Source of the DNA: Owenia fusiformis
Taxonomy: Eukaryota > Annelida > Polychaeta > Sabellida > Oweniidae
NCBI GenBank assembly: GCA_903813345.2
Contig: CAIIXF020000001.1
Coordinates: 808,001 to 868,000 of the forward strand
Direction: 5' to 3'
Length of the DNA: 60,000 nt
Below the pieces are notes generated by a model that was not told where the DNA came from, did no database searches, and saw only the letters and a program-made list of their open reading frames with translations. Position 1 is the stretch's first letter. Each line of letters begins with the position of its first letter. Positions 50,599 through 60,000 of the stretch are shown piece after piece. The translations under genes and the position numbers were made by a program.

Positions 50599-53164
50599 TG
50601 TCACGACCCTCGTGTGGTAGCGTGGTTTGAGGGTCGTAAACAGAATACAGTCTAAGAGTCAATAGTTTGATTTGAATCTTAATTAATTTAGTTTCGGGAC
50701 AAGTTCAAGTAAAAGTTGAAATGTGTATCCCTTTCTAATTGAACAACATCCGTGTTCACAGTATCATAACATAATGGGATCAAATTGGGATAAATTTTGC
50801 GATGAAAATTTAGGGATAAATTCTGGGATAAATTTTCCGATGAAAATGTAGGGATAAATTAGGGATAAATTCTGGGATAAAAATAATTGGGATGAAGTGG
50901 GACAATTTCGGGATAACAGTTACGGGATAACAAAATCTGAATATAGACTAAGTAAGATTTGTCAGTTTTCAATGTAAGTTGTATGTCTCATAAAGGCGAA
51001 TGGCAACAGACTCCAGATTCTGAATGTGCCCAGTGTTCAGTTGTATCAAATAAGTATAATGTTAGGGTGTGAGTATAACCAGGTGGAAGTCCTAGCCACT
51101 TGAGGGCTACGATGGACTTCAAGCTGTATATTAAGCTCGCTGTTCACACTTAAGAACTAAAGTAGGGCCATTTCAAATCACAGCCTGTCAAACTCACTAG
51201 GGTGAATGAAATTCTCACTAATATTATCAATAAGACATGTAAGACAAGGGTTAAATAAGAAAGTAAGATCCTGGATTGTACTTTAGCTCTGCACTATTGC
51301 ATAGTTTCTGGGGAAATATATGTATGACTTATTGCGAGTGATTGTTATTCAAAGAAGCCCTTAGCAAATATGAGCTAAGATAAAGCTTGTTGCTTGAATG
51401 TTAGTATCACTAAAGTCACCTGGAATTTAGTCGGAATCTATTTTGAATCCAGAATCTACTTCAGATAAAATGAGGGGGGGGGGATTTTCTAACATATATA
51501 TAAAAAACAATCGAACACAACAAGTGATATTCTGTGGATTTTTATATAATGTATAAAAACGACTCTATTTCTATTTATTAATCTACACAAACATTACACA
51601 ATTCAGTACTGTCGAGATGGTATATCAAGTAAATAATCTCTCAAACCAAACATGCATAAAACAGCACAGTTAATGGAAGTTCAGTTAAACAATTTGCAAT
51701 AAAGCCTACAACGTGTCTTTTTCCAAAAATGTAACTCAACAGTGCAATTTTATATCATCCCTGGTGGGGTTGAAATCAGCTCTCTATACCACTCACATGA
51801 AAAGTAGATAATCATTTTGCCACTATCAGACTATGGTACAATTGGCAAACAAATGGGAAACAGTATTTTAAAAGTATTCTAGTATCTATAATGAATTAGA
51901 ATGTGATTAACATAGAATTAGACCAGACATGGAAAACTAGAAGGGGAGGGGGTGTCTTAAGTCCGAAAATGGGGTTCGAATGACAATGACCCTTAAAAGT
52001 ACTTCAATGATGTTTGATAATGGTCCCATAAGCCCGGGATTTCACCTTTTAATTACCCAGAATTTAACATACAAATATACAAAGGAGTATTTCTAGTGTA
52101 TCAATAAAATTTACCCTGTGAACAAACTAAATACAGTCCCAAATTGGATGGGGGGGGGGGGGAATGTCGTATAGAGGTGTCTATGAACCCCAGGAATTTG
52201 CAGTTGACTCTGGTTTAGAGCAAGTTACATAGGTACGTAAAGACCGTAACTTTTCGTACACCTTGTCAAATATTCCTAAACGATTCCCTGTGGGGATGTT
52301 GTATAAAAGGTTTCAACGAACCCAGGGAACTTGCTTTCGACGCTGGTTAAAAAGTTACATAGGTTCTTTAAGACAAAAACTCTGCGGGTAACTTTGTGTT
52401 AACCTTGTCAAATGTTCCTTAACAATCCCTGGGACAATTTAAACATGGGATGTTCACAAGGCAAATAAATAAAATTAAGGAAAAAATCAAGTGTACAGAT
52501 ACTTCTTTTCAAAGACCAGAACTCTGCAAAAATACAATTAAATCAAGTCAATTACCTTTACCAACTCGTACACCTAAGTTGGTTTACCTGAGGCAATATA
52601 AATATCCAATTTTAGTGACGATTTAATGTTTAAAATTCCACAAAATGTTTTCCATGTCTGGCCGGCTTGAATTCGAATCATAAAAGCCCAGAAAAAGACA
52701 ATTCACTTAAATCGTGCTTATTTACTTAAATCAAGCTTAATAAGCCTCACTTTGGATTTTGAAACAAACCCAGACAACTGCCCTTTCTAAAAAGTTTGTA
52801 ACATAACATTAAAAATGAAACTGGGCCTACAACATTCACATTAAAGTCTTATTATGAACAAAATATATATGTTGACATTAATCCTGTAAATAATATTACA
52901 TTAAAATCACAAGAGAAGGTTAGTAAAAATAAATATAAATATAAATATAGAGTAAAATGATTAAACTCTAACCATACTTTAAGAGTATAGCCAAAGTAGA
53001 AATACTGACTACCCTTTTACAGAATTTAAATTATTTTATAACTCTTTAAATATTGAGTAACTAAAAGCACAATTGATAAAGTGAAGAGCAAAAAGTTGAA
53101 CAAAGTGACAATCCTTCAAGGCAATTCCATTACCATGCTCAAAGTAATCTGAAGGATCGTCACA
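50599..53164 (-). repeat. LTR 3 (5' LTR in element orientation), 2,566 bp
   Basis: Outer boundary GATCGTCACA|GAAC marks the right end of the composite element. Almost identical to LTR 2. As the 5' LTR it should hold the promoter; a minus-strand TATATAAAA occurs near 51539-51548, but a plus-strand TATAAAAGG also occurs near 52309, so the promoter is not fixed. Confidence 0.92.
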
Positions 53165-53543
53165 GAACTATGGACAAAGGTGCTTTAAGCTGAGCACTTA
53201 AAATGTAACGTAACGTTAAACCTCAACATGTCAATGTTGTCTCAATGCTGCTTAATTTATTTGTTCAACACATTATGTATAGCAGAATTGAGATGAGTTG
53301 AGATTTGGGCAATTCATGTATGTTATCTCATCAGAATTACATATTAAATGGGTGCCTCAATATTCAAGTTATATTTGATTAGATTGGATCTAGGATGAAA
53401 AAAAGAACTCGATATATACACAGATTTGTGTCAAACATATTCATTTCGACCCGTATATCATATTTATCTCGACCGAACTTGATAAAGTACTAAAACTCCT
53501 TTTACGGAACGCCCCTACCTCGACTTTAATATCCAATCCAATT

Positions 53544-53783
53544 ATTAATATTGGATGGAGGAGGGATAGGATGGAGGGGGAATTATATGTCTTTACGATG
53601 GAACAATTAAGTTTACAAGAACTCGTGTATTTGAAAAAACTAAACTCAGTACCCCAGTAAGAAACTGGATATTATATCTCTGGAGAATGAGAAATGGGAA
53701 AATTTGGAGTCATAAGAATAAATTCAATAGCATGTCTTATCATGTCTTATATACACGTTATCCCCCCTCCATCCAATATTAAT
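53544..53783. mobile_element. 240-bp MITE-like inverted-repeat element
   Basis: ATTAATATTGGATGGAGG at 53544 is matched by CCTCCATCCAATATTAAT ending at 53783, with arms of about 23 bp and one or two mismatches. Non-coding interior. Confidence 0.6.
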
Positions 53784-54092
53784 TTATTTCGGTTATTTTT
53801 TGTATAACGCATGGAAACTAACTTTAAAAAGTGAGCAGTGTCATTAGCATTGTGATACTAACGTCCCTTATGTCTATTTATTACAGGTCGTGTGTAGACC
53901 ATTGTTGCCCGATTTATAGCAAAAACATTGATTTTTGTACGTTAGTGATGATGCGCCTTTTTTAATAGATCTCCTATATCTTAGAAACGTATCAGTTAAA
54001 AAATACTAGATAGTCAACATATTTTGCAATGCACCTCGCCTATTCACTGGCAATTCAGTTGTAATTTCTCTTGAAAAAATAAATCTTCCAAA

Positions 54093-55522
54093 GGAGTTGG
54101 GTAAACAAGGCCATTTTAAGCCCCACCTGATTTTCAAGTTTTCTCTTTATTTTATTAATCTATGTGTTTCAAAAATGTATGAAAATTTAGGTCAAGGTCA
54201 TATTCCCCAGGTCAAGGTCAAATTAAAAAAAAATCATTATTTTCTACCAAAATATACCTTTTTGGTTAAAACATCACAAATATCTGTAGGAATTTAGTCT
54301 CATAGAGGTTGGAATTACAATATATAGTAAATTGGCAATTTGCCAATAATGAGATATTTATATTAATATATTCCGCCCTTCCCACGCAACACTGAAAGAG
54401 AACAAAAGTACCTAAAATAATGAAAATACTTTATTATTTTTAATTCATTTAAATTCAGAATGTACATTTCATGATTTGACTCGTAAAGTAAAGTTTATTT
54501 TTTATGAGAAATATGTCCTGCTTCCTGTTAGCGACATATAGGGTATGCTAAAAACCACACACTAAACACACACACTGTATATATTATAATTCAACATAAT
54601 GATATTATTCAACATAATTTTAAAGCAACTATTAAGTTTATTATCAATCATTCTGATAATGTCTAGGAAACAGTAAGTACAGATAACGGAGATAATCACT
54701 TCTTGGAGATCACCTAAAAGGTGAAAAACATCTAAAATCTCAACACATTTCATCATTGGCTTGTTAATGAAATAACAAAGAAACATTTTCTGATTAGTTT
54801 TACTCATCATCACTTGAACTACCTGATTCAGATGTTGTGCACATATAACCACTTTATGTTTCAGGTATTTTAGCATCTAAAATTTTATAATGGCCTTGCT
54901 TCCTACATATGCAGCATGAATAGCATTTGACCATTTAGAATAATCAACAAAAATGGCAGGCAAAATTTTCTATAAAGTTCTAAAATTCACATCGAGCATA
55001 ATAAGTCTCCATCAAAATTATTCTTTGTATGCAACAATATAACATTTATGTAACTAAAGAAGCACTTATTAGAGTGGAGACTTGTTATGCTCTATGTGAA
55101 AACACTCAAAGGATTACTACCTCCAGTGAATAAAAATGTCACCCAGACTCAGCATGAAATGTCCTTTCAAAACTTTACTTACCTCTAAACTGTACATATT
55201 GTTTAAATCAATTGTATGTATGGATCAAATAAATATATATTTACATAATCCTGGACAGATAAATCAAAAACATTCATTTATAGCTGAGTAAATTGGAATT
55301 CATCAAGAGGGTTGCAAAATATGTGAATTTTTTTCCTTCTGGCCCCCACCCTCTTTGAAGGTCTCCAGACACCGTAACAATTTTTTCTAATTTTTTTTAA
55401 AAATACTACCCAAAAATATAGACTTCAATCTATGCATTTCTGATGTCTTTTTCTCCTATTCTTAAAAAATGTTTTTTCACACTTCAATTGGGGCACTCTC
55501 TGTTGCTAGTTTACCCAACTCC
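54093..55522. mobile_element. Candidate element bounded by 14-bp inverted repeats
   Basis: GGAGTTGGGTAAAC at 54093 and its exact reverse complement at 55509-55522 could be terminal repeats of a 1.43-kb non-coding element. No target duplication is obvious. The interior includes GGTCAAGGTCA words near 54190-54215 and a separate hairpin at 54988-55098. Confidence 0.35.
54988..55098. repeat. Short hairpin with ~24-bp arms
   Basis: CACATCGAGCATAATAAGTC at 54988 pairs with GACTTGTTATGCTCTATGTG ending at 55098, with about three mismatches and a 63-bp loop. Confidence 0.6.
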
Positions 55523-55942
55523 GTTGAGTTTTCTTGCAGAAATCGCCTAATCCCCCCTCCGTCGAATTTGTACGATCACCGGGCGTGTTTATTAGCGTCA
55601 TGAATCCCTGAATAATGAATCGGATCCAAGCACATCATTAATGGTCGAAAATCAAAATCGACAAATTTATTACCTAAAAGGCCGAAAGATTATGCGGCAA
55701 ATACTGAAGCGGAGGTTGTCAACATATTGTATTAGCTTTGATTTCCTAGAATCCGTTGAATCCTTAAGCGATTGGAGTTGTTTTGATCACTAAAAAAGAT
55801 AACATTGGATTTATTCTGCTGGTGATATCATCTTTAGGCTATATTGGCACAAAAGCTATGGTTGGCACTAAAGCTATGGCATTTTTTCCCGATGGCATAT
55901 TTTTCCGATGGCATCTTCAATGACCATTTCAGACCTTACTAG

Positions 55943-56331
55943 AGTCCATTTCACTGCTTCATTTCGTCAGTAGAACGGCAAAAATAAGAAATTGGGAGAC
56001 CATTGTGCAATAATATATGGAAAAGTATATTCATAATGTACATGAATGACATTTGTATATTTCCGATTTTTTAGTTTTTTGTGCAATAAGCCTGTGCCGT
56101 CTTGTAATTTGAAGAATTTCAGCCATGTTAATCTTATTGAAAATAACATGGCAAAGAAACATCCAAATATAAGAGGCCACACACTTAATAAGCCAAACTA
56201 GAAGCAATCCAAGATATACAAATGTCATTCATGTACATTATGAATATACTTTTCCATATATTATTGCACAATGGTCTCCCAATTTCTTATTTTTGCCGTT
56301 CTACTGACGAAATGAAGCAGTGAAATGGACT
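55943..56331. mobile_element. Foldback element with 118-bp inverted-repeat arms
   Basis: The arms 55943-56060 and 56214-56331 are reverse complements with no mismatch seen, separated by a 153-bp spacer. The spacer (GCCATGTTAATCTTATTGAA, AATAACATGGCAAAGAAACA) is related to the core of the foldback element at 29398-30180. Perfect arms imply a young insertion or ongoing arm homogenisation. Short minus-strand frames across it are not genes. Confidence 0.88.
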
Positions 56332-56795
56332 TTAGTGCTACTTATTTGAGAGTCATTTTAAAAATATGACTTTATTTCTTTTGTACGCATTACACTAAGA
56401 GGCGTTTTATAGTCTTGCTTTGAACCGGTGTTCCTCTGTATCTATTCCAGAGCCATCCAGATTCAGAAGTAGTTGTTTTGCTCTTCTGCTATCTTATTAT
56501 CTATTTAAGTACCCTTTACTTCGCGAAAAAACAAAGAGAGGTACCGTAATTCCAATTACTGATGTGAATATATCCAATGCTTCCCACACCGAACACGATT
56601 TACAGAGAGAACCTGTATACACCCAACGCTGTGGGACGATGCAATAAAAACATGCGATTTTAGAGAAAACAACCCCGATCTGACATGTAGAAACAGAGCA
56701 GTCGTGTGGTTGTAAGTTTGTATTCGCATTGCTAATGTCGCCTCTGTTCTCAATCATGGTTTGGAAAATACAATGTATGTTTGAATTTGTAAAAA

Positions 56796-56985
56796 TGATT
56801 TGTTGTTTTGACAAATAGTCCTGGTTAAACCCATGCCGTGACCAGCAACAATGAAAGACGGGAATCGTTGTATTGATGTAGACATGATCTGTTGTTTTAG
56901 CAGCCCTGGTAAAACCCCATGTAGTGAGCTGCGACACAGGAGCTGTGACAACTAGAGAGTGAATAATGTTGTATTGATGGAAAGA
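56796..56985. repeat. Imperfect ~90-bp direct repeat
   Basis: Two copies share TGAT.TGTTGTTTT, CCTGGT.AAACCCATG and, downstream, GTTGTATTGATG. A 146-codon minus-strand frame (56497-56937) overlaps it but has no recognisable domain. Confidence 0.45.
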
Positions 56986-57718
56986 TTTATCAAAAATAGG
57001 TTAGAACATGTAAATCCTCCTGGACGTTCGCATTTCCATTTTTTGTTTAAACTCGTGCAGACTGCTCAAATCGGGAATTTAACCTGGGCAGGGAATTCTC
57101 ACAGTGTAACATGCTTTTTCCGACGAATTTTAGATTTCAGTAGTGTCAAATGTCTATGTAGCTATACCTTCTCTTCAGAGAAACAAATCCGTGATATATA
57201 CACGGGGATATAAAGTCTGTTAAAATAGTATACGTAATCCAATGAGCTTGTATAACTTTTCTCTTTAGGTCCGATGGGATACGTGCTATTGAGTGACAAC
57301 CCAAGAATGAACATGTGTCCAGATAAACATGTGTCCAGATGGACGGGAGTTCTTACTTGAAGACTGCTGCTGTGAACAACTCAACTAGATGATGTAGAGA
57401 GAAATAAAATATATTGCAGATCTTTAGTTTATCCTCACTTATTGTCCCATTTGTTTGTTTGTAAATATTGCCCTAATTAATATGACTTAAAATCACCCGA
57501 TTAATTGTGCAATAAGATGCAATATCACTCAAACAGGTTACTTTAGCATTGTAAGTTATTCAATAAAAAGAAACACTGGAAGCTTACTTTTGATTCAATT
57601 GTATTTTTATTTAAATATGGAACTCAATCATTTCCATATTTGGACTTATCAAAAGCCATTGGTTAATAAAAGTTAAAAAGATGCCAGATCATTTGAATTC
57701 TCTTGTCCCATGCACATA
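56986..57718. other. Non-coding; includes 3'UTR of the WDR89 homologue
   Basis: No coding exon seen. A minus-strand AATAAA at 57606-57611, about 110 nt past the stop, is the likely poly(A) signal of the WDR89-like gene. A short direct repeat, ACATGTGTCCAGAT, occurs twice near 57310-57340. Confidence 0.5.
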
Positions 57719-59930
57719 TCAAGTCTTGGCTCCTTTAGAATATGGTTTAGTCCGTGATTTTTTATCCTTTACTTTCATAGAGTCCTGGAAATAAAAATTA
57801 GCAAACTCAGAATGACATTTACTTCAATTATTGTGCTAATTTAAAGAAAAGAAATCATCATAAATACTGGATGAGTCAAATAACTAGGCCCTAAACCAAA
57901 ATCCAAAGAAATTCCAAATATTTGTTGACTTTGACCCTTATGACCTTCTAAGAGCAGAGCTTGCATACTATATATTGCACTACCCCATTGATGTAATACT
58001 GTGATGTATACATGCACTTGTACTGAATTATCTAAATATTATAAACCTTGCTATGTGATGTGACAGGTTCTCTGCCATTATTGTTTGGAGTCCACAAGCA
58101 CAACATTCCATCCTCACCACCAGTAACCAAACTGCATCCCTAAAATCAGATAATCACAAAAATGAGTATATTGATTAATTGTAAATTTAAATATACCAAG
58201 TATGCTCAAAGGCTAGGAAAAATGTTTTACATATACTTAACTTGCATGTCTGACTTGTATGTAATACAAATACTAAATACACTAAATTGCAAGCATGCTT
58301 TCACAAGAACAGTTGATGGCAAAATACTTACAGATGAACTGTATGACAATGAGCGCACAGTATCTGTGTGACCCTTGCACAAAGAGCCCACTGTGCTACA
58401 TTTGGTTGATTTAGCATCTCCTAAAGACAGAACTTGCATGTCGCCACTGGAAGGAGTACATGTAATTAATGAATATATATGATAAACTTCTAAACCTACA
58501 CTTGTGCTCCTTATGTAATAGAATGCAACTTTAAGTTATTACTAATGCACTGTTATTGAATAGGATTATATATGTGTAACCTTACAAAATTATTGATTCG
58601 CATGATAAGTTTTTTTGTACCTTGCTTAAAAGTAAACCAGATTGGTTTATGATTTACCACATCCATAAAGGATGATTTGTGTCATATGTTACAGGAGCAA
58701 TGGAAATATTTTGTCCTAATGTTTTATTATCATAAATCTTCACAAATGGTCTTTTAGCAAAATCCAAAGAATTGAAGGGCTCCATGAAAGTGATTAAAGT
58801 GTGCCATATATTTCATTCACATGGATATGATTAAAGTGTGCCATATATTTTACTCACATGGATGTGATTGAAGTGTGCCATATATTTTACTAATGTGGAT
58901 GTGATTAAAGTGTGCCATATATTTTACTCACATGGATGTGATTGAAGTGTGCCATATATTTTACTCACATGGATGTGATTAAAGTGTGCCATATATTTTA
59001 CTCACATGGATGTGATTGAAGTGTTTCATATATTTTATTCACATGAATATCATTAAAGTGTCCCATATATTTTATTCACATGGATATGATTAAAGTGCCC
59101 CATATATCTTATTCACATGGATGTGATTAAAGTGTGCCATATATTTTATTCACATGGATATGATTAAAGTGTCCCATATATTTTACTCGCATGGATGTGA
59201 TTAAAGTGTGCCATATGTTTTACTCACATGGATATGATTAAAGTGTTCCATATATTTTACTCACATAGATGTGATTAAAGTGTGCCAACTATTTTACTTA
59301 CTTATGCGAACCAGCCAAAAGGAAGAAGTTACTGCTTCCATCTTCAAAACAGTCAACCAAATAATCCAACTCCTGTAAAGTGAAGCTTAAATTTTACAAC
59401 GTTGAAAGTTTCTGCATAAATTACAAACTTGCTTGCTAAACCTATTCTAAAAACAAAAACACTGCAAAACAAATTTCAAGATATTACTTCCTAAAACATG
59501 TTTATTTGCAAGACTGGAAACAGATAATTCATGGAAGTTATCCTCACCTTGAAATTCTCCTTGAGATTTTTGTGTTCTGCTAAGAGGTCTCCCTCGCTGT
59601 CCCATATATGGAATGTCTCCAAGTGTGTTATACAATATAAGTTGTCACCCCCAGGACCCTTCCAACCAAGCTTCCCCTGGATAACATAGATCAGACTTGA
59701 AGGATTTGCAAGTGATGAACATGTACTTTGTTTAAAAATAATCGACTATGAGAAGTTAGATTGACATTTTTGAGAAAATACTTTACTTTTGTACTTACAA
59801 CAGATGATTCAGTATTTAATGTCATTTCTATAGCATCATCTTCATCAGTCTCTCTGAGATCATATATGTTGATGAGGCCATCTGTTGAACCTGATGCCAT
59901 TTTGTGGACTTCACTTGGATGAAATTGCAC
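57719..59930 (-). CDS. WDR89: WDR89-like WD40-repeat protein, 5' end beyond the window
   Basis: Six exons in transcript order: 59930-59799, 59676-59548, 59372-59302, 58446-58332, 58139-58047, 57784-57719. All are GT-AG with agreeing phases; 201 residues plus stop. Order and content follow human WDR89 from its mid-protein WD repeat onward: VQFHPSEVHKMASGSTDGL.NIYDLRE, DNLYCITHLETFHIWD, ELDYLVDCFEDGSSNFFLLA, GHTDTVRSLSYSSS, LVTGGEDGMLCLW, and a basic tail ending KGAKT. WD40 repeats form a beta-propeller scaffold; WDR89 has no well-defined molecular role that I can name. The upstream exons (roughly the first 40%) must lie beyond position 60000. An intron holds a 37-bp minisatellite. Confidence 0.93.
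58792..59290. repeat. 37-bp minisatellite in a WDR89 intron
   Basis: About 13 copies of GATTAAAGTGTGCCATATA plus TTTTACTCACATGGATGT, period 37 bp (58792 to 58829), with variants GTCCC, GTTCC and ATTGAAG. The array ends only about 10 bp before the exon donor at 59301. Confidence 0.92.
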
Positions 59931-60000
59931 CTTTTAGAGAAGATAAATCACTTTACCATTAAAGCTAGAGAGCCCCTAAGAAAAAGGTGAAGTTCTCGTC

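Larger units (their letters stand above)
34715..53164 (-). mobile_element. Composite LTR retrotransposon: LTR-gag-LTR-gag-LTR, non-autonomous
   Basis: Three LTRs (34715-37285, 43049-45611, 50599-53164) alternate with two internal regions (37286-43048 and 45612-50598). The whole is flanked by one 4-bp target duplication, GAAC (34711-34714 and 53165-53168). LTRs start TGTCACGACC and end GGATCGTCACA on the plus strand; the element is transcribed on the minus strand. Beside the leftmost LTR a polypurine tract AAAGAGGGAGCAG (minus strand, 37286-37298) follows TTCGAGGACGAAC, a string I associate with the pol 3' end of many Ty3/Gypsy elements. Only gag is present; 1.7 kb between gag and the 3' LTR shows no protease, reverse transcriptase, RNase H or integrase. 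It would depend on enzymes from a related autonomous element. The leader downstream of the 5' LTR (GAAATGTTGGCCTAGCGG) has a TGG but no primer tRNA that I recognise. Confidence 0.9.

Noticed and set aside
56497-56937. 146-codon minus-strand frame
   Set aside because: No recognisable domain, overlaps an imperfect direct repeat, no splice or homology support.

Overview
This is an AT-rich nuclear segment of an animal genome. Genes have GT-AG introns, and the proteins are clear homologues of conserved metazoan families. The type of dispersed repeat, for example a TCCCCACCACA-flanked repeat with a (GTCC)n run, suggests a marine lophotrochozoan, probably a mollusc. The species cannot be settled from the sequence alone.

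Three host genes are readable exon by exon. (1) An ELOVL4-like very-long-chain fatty-acid elongase (+, 3790-16429, seven coding exons, about 294 aa). Its first intron is about 9.1 kb of nested minisatellites, including a 3,294-bp segment repeated in tandem. (2) The C1orf50 (DUF2452) homologue (-, 31382-26746, five coding exons, about 197 aa). (3) The 3' two-thirds of a WDR89-like WD40 protein (-, 59930-57719, six exons; the N-terminal part lies beyond the right edge).

The rest is mostly mobile DNA. At 19798-24958 two convergent genes encode a THAP-domain DDE transposase and a SAP-SWIM-YqaJ nuclease; together they look like a two-gene DNA transposon of the PIF/Harbinger-related (ISL2EU-type) kind. 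At 34715-53164 lies a composite LTR retrotransposon on the minus strand: three ~2.57-kb LTRs alternate with two internal regions, all flanked by a single GAAC target duplication. Each internal region carries one intact 1,050-codon gag-like gene and no recognisable protease, reverse transcriptase or integrase. One internal region also holds a 774-bp terminal-inverted-repeat insertion that the other lacks.

Smaller elements include a TTAA-flanked 487-bp MITE enclosing a tRNA-like pol III module (intron of C1orf50), a TTAA-flanked 2.45-kb element with a CpG-rich core, several foldback elements (273-998, 29398-30180, 55943-56331), a decayed LINE 3' end (about 2990-3590), and minisatellites in introns of ELOVL and WDR89.

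The points most worth following are the two-gene transposon, the gag-only LTR element with a ~760-residue N-terminal extension of unknown kind, the ELOVL exon whose two splice sites have both been tandemly duplicated, and the MITE with a tRNA-like passenger. The two near-perfect large tandem repeats (3.3 kb and 8.3 kb) should be checked against reads before being taken as biology.
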